Source: Trichopria drosophilae (taxonomy: Eukaryota > Arthropoda > Insecta > Hymenoptera > Diapriidae). From it: a stretch of DNA of 64,000 bases. The stretch is from positions 16,758,001 to 16,822,000 of the forward strand of contig CM059586.1 of assembly GCA_030407085.1 (NCBI GenBank), given 5' to 3'. Shown piece by piece: positions 34,872-46,998 of the stretch; position 1 is the stretch's first letter; every line of letters begins with the position of its first letter. The translations under genes were made by a program, and so were the position numbers. Under the pieces are notes generated by a model. The model did no database searches. It saw nothing but the letters and a program-made list of their open reading frames with translations, and had not been told where the DNA came from.

Positions 34872-35604
34872 CATATGTGGGCATTTTATGTGAAATGTCC
34901 CAAGTCGAAAAATCTGTATCTCGGGTCAACGTAAATCTTAATTTATTCCATTTACGCATATAATGATGAAAATTTTGTCGCAAGTGATTCTTATACATTT
35001 TTTTATGCTCTTCCGAATGATGAATTTATTTTTGCAAAATTCTCAGAATTTGACCTTGATTTTACAAAATTAAAAATAAATATGCTATTTTCTCGAAGAT
35101 GGACTTTTTTTTTGTTTAAATAAATAATTTTAAATGAAAGCTGAGGTTTTTTCCTATCAGTATACCAAATTTCAGAATGCCTTTTTTTTTGTTCTCGAGT
35201 TATTAAATAATGATAGACTCGACCCGACCCGGCCGGACCAAGACTGCGCTGTGCACCGCACTAGTCATTATTTAATAACTCGAGAACAAAAAAAAACGGC
35301 ATTCTGAAATTTGGTATACTGGTAGGAAAAAAGCTCAGCTTTCATTTAAAATTATTTATTTAAAAAAAAAATGTCCATCTTCGAGAAAATAGCATATTTA
35401 TTTTTAATTTTGCAAAATCAAGGTCAAATTCTGAGAATTTTGCAAAAATAAATTCATCAATCGAAAGAGCATAAAAAAATGTACAAGAACCACTTGCGAC
35501 AAAATTGTTATCATTATATGCGTAAGTTGAATAAATTAAGATTTACGTTGACCCGAGATACAGATTTTTCGACTTGGGACATTTCACGTAAAATGCCCCA
35601 TATG
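34872..35604. mobile_element. Long foldback: 340-bp arms around a 51-bp GC-rich loop
   Basis: Arms 34872-35213 and 35265-35604 are inverted copies at roughly 95% identity by eye, with perfect runs of more than 40 bp. Shared words include CATATG at the outer tips, ATTTACGTTGACCCGAGATA and GTTCTCGAGTTATTAAATAA. The loop (35214-35264) is strikingly GC-rich (CGACCCGACCCGGCCGGACC) in an AT-rich region. No open frame. It could be a foldback transposon or a recent inverted duplication; if transcribed it would give a long double-stranded RNA. Confidence 0.85.
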
Positions 35605-36010
35605 CCAAAAATATAATTGAATATTTTAATGTCAATTTCTGTTATTTTCTTGTTTTTTGTTCAATATCCTTTCGAACAATAATTTACCAATGGTTCTGCC
35701 CTGTAATGATGTCCACAAAACAAGTGTTCAATACATACGTATACTGAGAACATCCTCGGGACCAAAAAGTAATGTTAGGAATTAATTATTTAAATTAGGT
35801 CATTTATTTTCATATAATTAATGAATTCAACTGTATATCATAGTTGTAATTCGTGTAATGATTGTTGACAGCTTGGGAAGATGAAACCTATCAGAAAAAA
35901 ACTTACCCCTGGGAGGAATCGAACCAGGATAACTCGAGTATTATTATTCACAGTTGTTTTAACTTTGTACGATTTTTATATTAACGATAACGAATTGCCT
36001 CGTCCGTCTT
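35605..36010. other. AT-rich spacer with a pol III B-box-like word
   Basis: GGAATCGAACC (35915-35925) is the exact inverse of a tRNA-type B box, but no tRNA folds around it and no A box is found at the right distance. A CCTGG/CCAGG stem encloses it. Confidence 0.3.
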
Positions 36011-36200
36011 GTCTGTCCTTTCCTAACTCTCCCAATATTTGCCTAGAGAGGGGAAGAAAATGTTCCCCCACTCCCCATGTGACGACCACAATAAATCAGT
36101 TTATCCTTTCCTACATCGCGCGTCGTCGCACAATTATAGCTCCGTGAGAAGTGGTGGGGAACAGCAATCGAGGGGTAAGGCAAATATTGGTAGGGACATA
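36011..36200. mobile_element. Small palindromic element
   Basis: CCCAATATTTGCCTAGAGAG (36031 on) and GTTCCCCCAC face GTGGTGGGGAAC and AGGCAAATATTGG (ending 36190). The interior is GC-richer (ACATCGCGCGTCGTCGCAC). Overlapping frames on both strands (35881-36252) are artefacts of this element. Confidence 0.55.
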
Positions 36201-37126
36201 GTGGTAAATATTGGAGATAACATTTTCCTTTAACATAACAAACCCAACCCAATCATCATTCGTGGTAATGTACGCAAATGAATATCGTTGCTTTCTATTG
36301 TTGTTTCTAAAAAAGAATAACCGAAAACGTTTAATGTCAAGTTTTAAATATTTTTATTAAGGTGCCTGTTTTTTAAAACAATCATTGTTAAATGTTATTT
36401 TCTTAAATTACGAGAATATTTATGTTTTAAATAAATACGTTATTTTTATTTCTGTTTTGACATCTCTGTTATTTATTTTGTTTCTAGAATTACAATTTTT
36501 GTTGTTAACCTTGACGAAATTAACGATTGTAAATAATAACAGTTGCAATGACAAAGAATTTAGTTTATCTTCTTAGTCGTCTTGGTTAAAATCCGAAATT
36601 GCTTTTGTTTCTTACTGGCATATTGTAGTGTTCGAGTGTGTGGAACAGATTTTCACCCTAAAATCTATTGTTCGAGGTACAATAGAAACTAAACACAGCT
36701 GTAATCACGGTGAATAAATATTGTAATTCTTAATTAGTGTATTATATTTTCTGCTTCGTTATCGAACCAGAGAAGGGTGAGAGAATTTTTAGTTTAATAT
36801 TTTTCAGTTTCTTTTAAATCTACTGACAGGATGATATTGTGACGAGTTGATTATGTCAGTATAATACTATAATTTAGTTATGAATTTGTTTAATTATATT
36901 CTTAAAAATTAAAAGAAATACGATATTTAAGTGAATGTCAATAAATATTCAAATCGTGTCAAAAAATGTTGTCAATTATTTATTGCATGAAATTTTTCAG
37001 CTCATTTCTAAATAATAATTACATTATTTTTAATCTATGACGAATTTAGGAAAAAACATTTTTAGGAATAAATGAAACGTAAAAAAAGCATTTGAATACT
37101 TACAATTAAATAAGATTTAACATAAG
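36201..37126. other. AT-rich DNA, nothing recognised
   Basis: No element ends or coding signal. It lies directly upstream of the second ratchet-like site. Confidence 0.35.
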
Positions 37127-37152
37127 TTTTTCTTTATTTGTTTCAGGTAAGT
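37127..37152 (+). promoter_or_regulatory. Candidate recursive-splicing ratchet point (zero-length exon)
   Basis: An almost uninterrupted T/C tract (37127-37143) leads to TTTCAG ending at 37146, joined directly to the consensus donor GTAAGT (37147-37152). This matches the fused (Y)nCAG|GTAAGT consensus of insect recursive splice sites better than the 2266 site. Both point along the plus strand. After splicing here, the donor is regenerated for the next step, so no exon sequence enters the mRNA. Confidence 0.65.
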
Positions 37153-37235
37153 TACGATATACAGCAAACTGACACATAATATGTGAGTAGTGTATACTTA
37201 AGTACGTTATTGTAGTTACTTACAGTTAATTAAGC

Positions 37236-37306
37236 TAGGGTGATATTTCACACTTTTTAGATAGGAGTGAAGTTTCACGCAAAAATGTGAAATATTACTC
37301 AGAACG
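37236..37306. repeat. Imperfect hairpin of TTTCAC motifs
   Basis: GGTGATATTTCACACTTTTT and AAAAATGTGAAATATTACTC form a stem of about 20 bp around GTGAAGTTTCACG. The words recall the AGTGAAA MITE at 25411, but the ends do not match. Confidence 0.4.
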
Positions 37307-38502
37307 AGTAAAAATCCACTGGTTTAAAGAGTGGCTCAATTTCAACTGGTTTTGGAATGACATTTCCCCCGAATAAATTTAATAAATTTTACTTGTTTTA
37401 TTTAATTATTATTTGTGTTTCATGTATTATAGGTTATCATTTTTTAAATATGTTTTATTAATGTTGTTATTGTTCTTCTGATGTATCATATCTTGTACAG
37501 TTTTTAAATTATTCATAGCGTTATTTTTTTTTACATTTTTATGTGCATTTTTCATGATCTAACAATTGGATAATTTTTTCTGAATTATGTTGACATTGAA
37601 ATGATTTTTACTAACTTCTTTGCTAGTATATTAGTATTTACATAATCTCTAAACTTGAATTAATAAAAAACGACTTATCTACATCGAAAAGTAGGTTACC
37701 ATTAATTACTAAGTTTTTTACTGACAACTAGTACGAAAATACTAATTCACTAGTAAAATCCTACTAATTTACAAGTAGATATTGACTTTTTTAGTTTAGT
37801 AGTTTATAGAATTAGTAACAAATTGGTAGGTTTTAACTTCGTATTAGCAAAAATGATTATTAATTCATTTGGTGACACACTTTTCATTTTCTTATTGGTA
37901 GTTTTTAATTAATTCAGATTTAGAGAGAAAATAATGTGTATAACATTTATACAGTATACTGTCCTTCTTCATTTTTCTAAGCATTATTTTCATAGTATAA
38001 TTTCGATGTATCGATTATATTTGATATAATCTGCAGGTTGCTTTCTGGTTTGTAGAAAATACTTGCAAACCGTCGGTTTTGCAAAGGACTTATTTGAATT
38101 ACTTAAAAATATTTCCTGCAATTTTATCGCAATAATGACTGTTCTTTTCATTTTTTCAATTAGAAATAACACCACGTAATAAAAAATCAGTGACCTTGGG
38201 TTTATTTTAAAATGCATTAAAAAAAATTGTTTCAGTCCATTTAAAAAAATTGAGGGAGGGAAGGGTTAAAGCATCGAAAAATAGTTTTTTTTTATTTTGA
38301 AGACCTCTAAAAAGAAAATGTGAAGGCATAAAAACTGTAATAGGGCTTAACGGAAAGCTTAAACCCTAAACTTAAAGAATTATAACTGAAAAGTCATGAA
38401 AATATCGGTGCACCTGAATTTACTAAGTACTCCTAACTTATATTTGATATTGCAGTAGGAATGTAAGCATTGGTGTAAAGGAATTCCCCATAATCAGATT
38501 GG
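37307..38502. other. AT-rich DNA with CTAGTA-type micro-repeats
   Basis: Between 37715 and 37830, ACTAGTA, ACTAATTCACTAGTAAAAT and related words recur in both orientations, perhaps a very decayed MITE. The minus frame 37990-38217 has no domain. Confidence 0.3.
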
Positions 38503-38610
38503 CTTAAAACTTGTCACTAGGGAGTTTTTGGGGTCGGTGATTATGAATCTTTTGTCAGGTTTTAAAATTTCACAACGGCGATTCAAATACGGCGGAAGAA
38601 TTTTGTAAAA
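38503..38610 (+). repeat. Diverged copy of the ATGGCGG dispersed repeat
   Basis: TTTTTGGGGTCGGTGATTAT, then TCAGGTTTTAAAATTTC and GGCGATTCAAATACGGCGG, follow the same order as the consensus (GAGGTCGCTGATTACGAATC ... AAATGGCGGATCCAATATGG) found at 47 kb. Confidence 0.45.
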
Positions 38611-40280
38611 ATCGTTCAAATTTGCTTGAACACAATATACACGGATATTTTAAAGTAAACACATGGTCAGATTTTTTGTTACATGGTGAAATTTACTTTA
38701 AAGAAGATACGTATGTATCAGGAATCTCGAAACATATGACATTAATTATTTATTTTATATATATTTGAGTATGAATCTATTATACCAATCCAAAACTGAC
38801 GTCTCTTATTCGAGTATATACTTGTGATATAGCTGAGGATTAAACAATAATATTGGAGTTATCATTTTTCAACATTTTGCGCACTTAGGAATGATCAAAA
38901 TGGTAATTTTTTACCATAAAAGATGAAAGTATATTGAAACCAGGTTCGAATAAACAATACTAATAAAGAAAATCAATAAAAAGAATATTTTTTACGAGCC
39001 ATGCGAAGGAAATTGAATCATCAACAGAGAAAAGGAGTGCTTAATGTTACTGATTCAAGTAGTAATAAGATGCAGTGCAGATAGTGTTTGCTTTAGCCAT
39101 TGAGATGCATTAAGGTCAATTACTTAAGTGGTAACGCCAAAAAGAAAAGTAATTTGCACCAGTTAAAATAATTGCCTTATGAATATTCCAGGTTTTATAT
39201 AAAAATGTCGATATAAAAAATAAAAGTTTCCTCAGATTATGTCGAAAAATACAATATTTTAGTAAACATAATTCAAAAGCAGATAATGAAAGTGTCATTA
39301 TTCAGGACTGTAACTTTTTTTTTCATATAAATGTTTGAAAATTTTAAATGATTTCGAAAAAGATACAGCAGGATCCGAAATGCTGAATTCCCAACCAAAT
39401 CTACCTAAATACTGGAAACATAGTGACAATAAAAAGGGGAATAAAATATAAAAAGTAAAGATGTGCATAAGTTAAGTAAAATGTTAAGATGGAAACGAAA
39501 TTTGTATTACCAACACTGACGAAATTAGCAACATTGGAATGAATAATTATGAAATTTATTGATTTAATGTCAAAACAAAATATTCCTATCGGCTAAGCGT
39601 CTAATAATAATAACACTAGATTATTTAAACAGACCAAAATAGTGAATTGCGATTAAATTTAACGAATTCCGGTTTGGTAGCCATTTGAATCAATTTCCAG
39701 TATGAAAATAGATTTGCATTAATTAATTTAGTTAATATACTTTAAGCGATAAATAGGAACAATGATAAATGATTTGAATTAGTCTTATGTATACTTACGA
39801 AATAAGGAAGTATGCGAATGTTTAATGGAGATATAACATTTGTATCATTAAATATTTCAAAAATTTTCGATGATTTTGAGAATTATGAAATAGTAAATTA
39901 CTTTATATTATGTTATTTTATATAATTCATGTCGATTTTTCATAAATAAACTGTCAAGATAGTATAAGTAGTGAACTTTTACTGTAAGGAAGATTAGACA
40001 CTACCAATGGTGAATTATGAGTTTATTACAATCTAATATGATATTATATTTATGCAGTGACGTAGGCAGCATACAAATTTGGCTCTATTACATTGTTTTT
40101 AATGTCGTTACGAATTAGTGATGTCTTATAAACTTATTGGTAATTCGATTTTTATAATACTCGCATCGCTATCATTCGTCAATTCGAAATAATTGGAGAG
40201 AAATATAATAATAATTGTGCACACATTTTGTAGAAAGAAATGTTTTATATCGTTATTCTTGGATCTGTATTTCTTTCACA
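38611..40280. other. AT-rich DNA, nothing recognised
   Basis: About 1.7 kb with no element ends, tandem units or credible open frames. Confidence 0.35.
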
Positions 40281-40282
40281 TA

Positions 40283-40524
40283 CAGTAGACTACCGGTATA
40301 TTTGCGTGTCGCTATATTTACATCCGAGCATATTTGCCCAGTTCCGTCTCGTTATATTTGTCTGTCGCTGCTCTCTTTTTCCCCCACTTTGCGCGCTGGA
40401 GCCTCAGGGAGGGCCTGCTGTGACGTCACGAACGTAACGCGACTGAGGAGAGTGGGAGAAGCGGCACTCCCCTTCATTTGACAAATATAAGGAGACGGGC
40501 GGCAAACATACCGGGACTCTACTG
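40283..40524 (-). mobile_element. pogo-like MITE, second copy, inverted
   Basis: CAGTAGACTACCGGTATATT at the left and CCGGGACTCTACTG at the right are flanked by TA. The interior reads as the reverse complement of 28840-29065 (GGGAGGGCCTGCTGTGACGT, AGAGTGGGAGAAGCGGCACT). Three open frames overlap here only because the element is GC-rich. Divergence between the copies is substantial, so both are old. Confidence 0.75.
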
Positions 40525-40526
40525 TA

Positions 40527-42232
40527 TTTCGCTCCCAAAACTTAAAAACGTTTACAATACACAAACATTTTGTCTTTCTCTTGCTCTACAACATATTTAT
40601 ATGTGTTTTAATTAGTTACTTTTTTGTGAGTAAAAAATACTAGTGAATTTTCCTATATCCTGAACTTATTTTTTATATACTTATTAAGATTCGAGAATTA
40701 GCGTATTAGAAAGTCGTAGGCTAGTTTTTTTGTTTCTAAACCAAAATACCTGTTAAACAAATGCGTAATGTTTTGAACTTTTCATTAATCAGATTGGACA
40801 GATTATTTTTTGTTGCTCATTTATTAACATATTTTTTATAGCATTTCAAAGGTTCGTTCGAATTTGAGAATTAAACACCAGGAATATTAACGAGTCTAAT
40901 ATTGGATGTCCTTATGTCGATGAGATAAAATATATAATAAAGTAAAGACTAAATAAATCTCCACGACACACAATTTTGGCCGCAATTCACTCAAGGCGTC
41001 AATAAAATCGATAAGAGTATTTAATCAGTAAATAGATGATTGAATGTGACGAGGAAAGCTAAATAAACATTGATTAAATTACACCGCTTGTAAAATACTA
41101 ACCTACACATCATGTATAAATCGTATGCTTTACATTCCACATTTCTCCATCCGATTGACATAAGTCACAATTACAACAGGCTTGTAGCGTAGTTTATTTA
41201 CTGATGTATTACGTACTTATTATTTGCAAATTAATTATGCGAGATTAAATACTTGATGTCATGTGACATCGTCAGAACGAGAAATGCATTTCTGGTAATC
41301 AAACCTGATATTATCCATTCATTAGTGGCTCGAGATAGACGTTACCTACTGCGATTAACTAAGGTTGCTATACGCATAATTTTCTATTACTTCATAATTG
41401 TAGACACACCGACTAGTCCATACTATATCGTGATTGTAGATATGCTTTCGCCATTAGCGAGTTATCAAAGTGCGACTTTTTTTTCAAACGTTTCGTCGTG
41501 AATTTATTTTACAGAGATGCTTCTTGGAATTAACTTTGCAATTTAAGGAAAGGACTAATCTCCTTACTGCTTTAATGTAATAATTTGAGACTAATAAACT
41601 TTCTAAATATCGTGGAATGAAAACCGAGTCTTTCTTTCTCAAAGAGTGAAATTTTCACGTTCACTGTAAACTAATATGCTTCAAGAAAGTCAATTTGATG
41701 AGTTTTAGTTCTTAATGAATGATATTATGTTTTTAATAGATTTTCGTAAAATGTTATTTACAGCCTTTTATTGGCGCGTTCTATTGAAATTACACTAGGA
41801 AATTAAAAAATACATGAAAAAATATCGGTAATTTTTTAAGTAACTTTATTGGTCTGTGCTCGAACTTTAAATCGATATAAACATGGCGAATCAAAAAATA
41901 ATTGAAGTTAATTCAGTATATTTGCTTAAGGATATTAGAGAATATAATCCTTATAGACCTTACAACATTTTTTTTTTTAACTTTTCTCTAAATTATTAAA
42001 ACACCTGAAAATATTGTGAAATTTACTTTATTTAGCATTAATGGTTGAACTAAGAGAAATTATTAAATAATAATCTAATTATTTATAGTTAATTTTCTAT
42101 CATGGTTCTTTGGTTTAACTATTCGTTTATTGACTATAATTTTTGTCTTTAAAAAATAAATCTCCGGAATTATTGCAATACCTATAGTAAAACTGACGTA
42201 AGTTCTAGTATTTTTAACCAGAAATAATATAG
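40527..42232. other. AT-rich DNA, nothing recognised
   Basis: The 82-codon frame at 41253-41501 has no recognisable domain. No paired arms were found. Confidence 0.35.
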
Positions 42233-42409
42233 CAAATTTTCACATAATGAAGGCCCGAAATGGAGGCGCCGCCAGATCGAACAATCGGATTTGTGGGATT
42301 TTAGTTGGCCTCTGGATTTATTTGGCTGTAACTCGGCCATTTCACAAAATTTTGAACTGAAATTTTAACTAAATACTTCTCATAGCATTCTGAGGATAAT
42401 GATGCAAAC
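42233..42409 (+). repeat. Dispersed repeat, copy 1 of a direct pair
   Basis: CACATAATGAAGGCCCGAAA through GAGGATAATGATGCAAAC is repeated at 48228-48408 in the same orientation with only scattered differences. It includes GTTGGCCTCTGGATTTATTT and GCTGTAACTCGGCCATTTC. No inverted termini are seen, and the sequence does not begin TG and end CA, so LTRs are unlikely. Confidence 0.75.
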
Positions 42410-43013
42410 TCGAGAGGAGAAAGTGATGTTTACACTTTGCAAAGATAATCCCTGTCATTTAAGTGTAAGACACACAAAAAATATTAAATTTAAATATATT
42501 CCTAACAATTATATGTAAAATGTACATTTTTGCATCGATTAGTCTGCTATTAAATGAAATACAGATACTTCGCAATAAAAAAATCTATAAAGAAGCGGTG
42601 AACGTGTTTAATTAGTTCCGTCATTAGGTCATTCTGGGAGAATTCGGTCGAGCGCACATGTATTACGAATTATTATTCAATTATGTCATGAAAGTTACCG
42701 ACTGAATAAATGAAGACAGCATAATTATGCGGTTTGTAAGCGTATAATTTGTCAATTATAAAAGCAATAAGAGCAACGTATAAATTGTATTTTCTCTAAT
42801 TGTAGTGGATCTTTTTGAAAGTTGGAGATCAGGAGTTCTGAAGTCGTTTTAAGGGTTTGTATATGAAAGTACAAGTTTCAATAAGAGAAAACTGAAAGTA
42901 TACAAGAAAACTTGATGTCTATTATTAAAATTCCCTTCCTCAATGTAATTTGAAAAGAGAATTATTCTAAAAGAAATGTAGGCTACACGACAATCTTTAA
43001 GCAGCTGTAGAAT
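42410..43013. other. AT-rich spacer
   Basis: Nothing recognised. Confidence 0.35.
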
Positions 43014-43795
43014 AGTACGTTTTGCATTAAGGGCGTAAAATTGAACTTTACACTCGAGGGACGGCGAAGCCTAAAGATTGAAGGATTTTCGATTCACAGG
43101 GTATTTGTAAATTATACCAAAAATAATTAATTAACTAAATTTGTATCAACGAGGCGTAAAATGATTCCACCAGTCGTTAACATGTACAATTTTTCTGTTC
43201 GTTGAGTGGAAAATACAGTGGGTGAAGTTTATTTCAGTCACTTCACGCATGCAATGTTTACTTCACGCACAGTAAAGTCGTACGTAAATTATTTAATTGA
43301 CAAAATAGTACATTGTATATCAAAGACTGATTTTTTTTTATTTAACTTATTATTTTATTTATTTATTAATTTATTCAATTTAGTTAACTTACTTTCTCCT
43401 AACAGCCGAAAACTGCTATTTTCGGCACTAGGGCGGAAAAGAAGCGTGCTTTCTTGAGTGAAAAGTGGACTTCTATAATACAGGTATATAACAAAACGCA
43501 CAGTGTGCATCATGAACGGAAATATCAATATTCTCCTCGTTCATTGATTCTCGTTGAGGTAACTTTTTTCACTCGGTGAGAATAGTCAATTTTCAGTCTT
43601 TGATACAATATACTATTTTGTCAATTAAATAATTTACGTACGACATTATTGTGCGTAAAATAAAAATTCCATGCGTGAAGTGACTGAAATAAACTTCAAC
43701 CACTGTATTTTTCACTTAACGCACAGAAAAATTGTACATAAAACATCATATGCCCGTGCGGTACGTAAAATTATGCCCTTACTGCATAATATACT
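43014..43795. mobile_element. Palindromic element with GGGCGTAAAATT termini
   Basis: Termini TAGTACGTTTTGCATTAAGG and CCTTACTGCATAATATACTA are inverted. A second, longer inverted block, 43170-43335 against 43590-43745, pairs at about 90% (TACAATTTTTCTG, GAAGTTTATTTCAGTCACTT, CGTACGTAAATTATTTAATT). The loop (43336-43589) is AT-rich and carries no transposase. The 83-codon frame at 43206-43457 falls in arm and loop. GGGCGTAAA links it to 3281-3458. Confidence 0.75.
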
Positions 43796-44035
43796 ATTAA
43801 AGTCAAATGTAGATATTAATGTTTTTCCTGCAACATATGTTGTATTTAAAATAATTTGTCTTGCCTGATGATTTTTGTTAGCCTTTATTGTTTATACTTT
43901 CATTTATAAGATTGTATAACTTTTATATTAATAATAAATATAATAAATTGTGTATATATACGTATGTCAAATTTTCTGTTTCATAATAAATAAGATATTT
44001 TAAATTAATATAAGCATTTTACGTATTGATACACG
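43796..44035. other. AT-rich spacer
   Basis: Nothing recognised. Confidence 0.35.
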
Positions 44036-44361
44036 GCTAAATCTCGTCCTTGAAAATTGAGAGGTTCTACGAGGTCTAAATGAGTCACATTTTCAAGACC
44101 TCTTTTCCGCCTCCATGACCAATTATTCGAAAATATGACAGAATATATAACCTCAACGTTATAAAATGTTTAATAAATGAATTTTTATAATAAATTACAC
44201 GAATATAAATGTAAAAGTTGCTGTTACATAATAAAAAAATATATTTTAATTAAATATATTAATTTTATTTATTTTTGCGCTGCCGAATCTTGCCCTTGAA
44301 AATTGAGAGATTCTACGAGGACTGACTGAGTCCCATTTTCGAGAACTCTTTTGCGCCTCCA
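44036..44361 (+). repeat. Two direct copies of an 80-bp unit
   Basis: CCTTGAAAATTGAGAGGTTC at 44048 recurs as CCTTGAAAATTGAGAGATTC at 44294. Each is followed by TACGAGG, a TGAGTC block and CTTTT.CGCCTCCA. Spacing is 246 bp and the intervening DNA is unrelated. Confidence 0.65.
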
Positions 44362-44525
44362 ACCCTGCAAATTTGGTAATAACTGTCACAGTGGAGGTCC
44401 AAATGAGAAGCTCGAATCTGTCAATTTCATCGTAATGAAGTCAGCATCCGAAGGGTTTCGAAAGATCGCAAGAGGTTCAACCGAACGCATCGAGGACGAT
44501 TCGAGATAAACCAATTTCGACTCGG

Positions 44526-45159
44526 GTAACCCTTTGAGTCCCAGACGGCACTGTAATCATTTCTAGCCTGGTTATTTTCAACATATTTTCCTATTTACAA
44601 TTAATATTCCATTTTTTGTTTGCTTTTTTAATCGGATAATGGTTTATATTTTCCAATATTACCGTACTTTTAGAATTTGTATTGTTTTTTTTTGTTATAA
44701 ACAAATTGACGCTTAAAAACGTCACTTTTTTGTGATTAATTCAATTCTGAAGAAATTCGGCAACTACCATGTGCTTTTAATTTTTATTACTTATATTTTC
44801 GATGTAGTTGACTCGATATTAATTTTTCGAAATTCAATATGGCGGATAAAGTATGGCGGAAAATATGTTGAAAACTGAAGTAAAGTTTACAAAAATCAAT
44901 ACACGCAGGCTTTTCAAGGTCGATGATTCCCAATCCGATATCAATTTTCCGAGATTTCGACATTTTAAATTTCGAAAAACCGTAATGATGCGCAATCAGA
45001 ATACCGACAATCACCGAGAATGGATTTCCACGAAGTTTCACAAATTTTTACAATGTCCGCAATATATATAGGATTTCCCATTTTGAATGCCAAAAAAATG
45101 ACATCGTACTCTTTGAAATAATTAGTATATCTCGTGAAATGTGGGTTTTAAAGGGTTAA
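44526..45159. mobile_element. Possible TTAACCC-type element
   Basis: GTAACCCTTTGAGTCCCAG at the left and TTTTAAAGGGTTAA at the right are inverted over about 14 bp. TTCAATATGGCGGATAAAGT at 44832 onward is a member of the ATGGCGG repeat. Overlapping frames on both strands (44787-45071) show no domain. The left flank is GTAA rather than TTAA, so the ends are tentative. Confidence 0.3.
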
Positions 45160-45739
45160 AGATATTTGTTTGAACTTAACATTATTAATCGAAGATTATT
45201 AGATGAATTATTCTTTATCACGGAAGATGTCTTTTATTATAATATTGCCACTAAAAGTCCACAAACTACACGCCATAAAAACAATTTAAATATTAAATAA
45301 CAAACTCGAAAATAACCGTATTCTGAATGTGTAATTATAATTGTGACAAATGTTACTCATGCATTTTCTTTTGGCGAATTTTTCAGTTATTTCATAGATA
45401 AAATATACACATTTTTTTTTAATACAATTACAACGCAACAATCGATAATGTATTGGCATATTCGGAAAAATTAACATTCTCGTGTTTTCATTAGAAGTTA
45501 TGTATATTTCGATATTCGACGATTTTCGTTTGATGATTGTGAGAAATTCAAAAGCAAATATATTTTTCGTTTTATTTTGTTACGTCCAAAATAGGTGCGA
45601 ATTGAGAGAGTTAGTGAAATTGAAGATAAGTGATAAAAGCGATTATGTAACTTGCCACACTATGTAATGTAACATTTACATAGAAAAGAGGCGGGAACGA
45701 ATTGAATTTTCAATAGTATCACTTGTATGCTCATCAATA
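45160..45739. other. AT-rich DNA, nothing recognised
   Basis: Short frames at 45286-45477 (minus) and 45482-45667 (plus) look random. Confidence 0.35.
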
Positions 45740-45744
45740 TTTTA

Positions 45745-45785
45745 TTAGTATGCCTCTTGAGGCAAATAATAAAGTTAAAATGAAT
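45745..45785 (+). mobile_element. Possible LINE 3' end
   Basis: A perfect hairpin, GCCTC-TT-GAGGC (45752-45763), is followed by AAATAATAAAG. This resembles the hairpin-plus-tail design at 20800 and 62080. No coding remnant is seen upstream. Confidence 0.35.
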
Positions 45786-46998
45786 TTATTTCACTACAAA
45801 TGTGTAGTTTCGTTTATAAAAATTTAACATTTTCTTTTCGCAGTAATACTTTTTATTATATCTTGTAAATAATTATAACTGTACAAATTTAAATAATAAT
45901 ATTTGGTTGTCAAATTTGAACTGTTCCTTTTAATGGTGACAGCATTACTACTATTGGCATAGCGAGAGTCGAATATTCATCGTTTTATAAATAGAATTCC
46001 GAAATTGTTGCCAAATTAGTTTTTTTCTTGCCTCATTAGAATCAAATCTTCATTTTTTCACACAAATATATAAATGGCAAATTATTGCAAGTAATGTCAG
46101 TTTTGTTTATGACCACCTGAAAATAGATATTTCAAAGAACAAAATCTAGTACAAAAACGTTTAAAAATCTAAATGTTTAACGCGAGAATGTTCGGTTGAA
46201 GTTAGGGGTAATTATTCGTTTTTAATTCAATATAACATTTACAAATGAATATTTTTATTTGAAAAAATTACGCTTTATTTGGGATACGAAAAGTCAAGTT
46301 TCCTCCAAATTTGGTGAAAAAATATTTTTTTTGCGTGCGAGAAAAAAATTAAAAAGGAAAAAAACGTTTTTATTTATTTATCTCGAAAATTTGGAGGTTA
46401 TGTAAAAAATGATGCACATAAAAGTTGTAAATCTTTTTAATATCTACAACTTGTCCACAAAATATGTTTCGATTGGAGGTCAACTTTCGTCGGAAATTAA
46501 AAGAACTTAAAAATTCTACGTTTTTTGATACTTTTTCGCGATTTTTTTTAAAAGTGCCGTTAAAATATTTTAATTTTAGTCATGTTACATTCGTATGATT
46601 GCATATTATCAATTCCGGCTAGAAAATTTCATATGCAATTCAAAGTGGTCCAGGCTCACCGTGTTGTGGGATACGTGTATGTCTTCATTATTAAAAGATG
46701 TTTATTGCATCCAAAACAGGATCTTGAAATCCGTATGCAAATGGTGCATATTTATGCGTTTAAGGGTAAAAGCAAACGAAAGAATTGATTGATAATCGCT
46801 AAAACGAGATTATTGAAAAGATTTAACAGATGGCCTCTGGAGAAAGTTTGAAAGCGTGAAGTACAGGGGCCTTCTTAATTTAAATTTCATTTTTTAACTC
46901 TCGAAATCTCGAAAACTGTCCATTTTTTTTATCGTTTTTGCGATATCAGTCAATTGGACCGAATGATTTTTCACTATGCTTTTTTACGGGATCCTTTC
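45786..46998. other. AT-rich DNA, possibly an unrecognised repeat
   Basis: CTCCAAATTTGG (46302) and AAATTTGGAGG (46389), and AAAGTTGTAAAT with ATCTACAACTT near 46420-46450, are inverted short pairs that suggest an old element. The overlapping plus frames at 46582-46792 have no domain. Confidence 0.3.

Noticed and set aside
35905..35930. A tRNA or tRNA-derived SINE on the minus strand
   Set aside because: Only the B-box word GGTTCGATTCC is present. The T-stem does not pair, there is no A box at the right distance, and there is no acceptor stem.
40215..40564. Three overlapping frames as a coding exon
   Set aside because: They coincide with the GC-rich interior of a pogo-like MITE.
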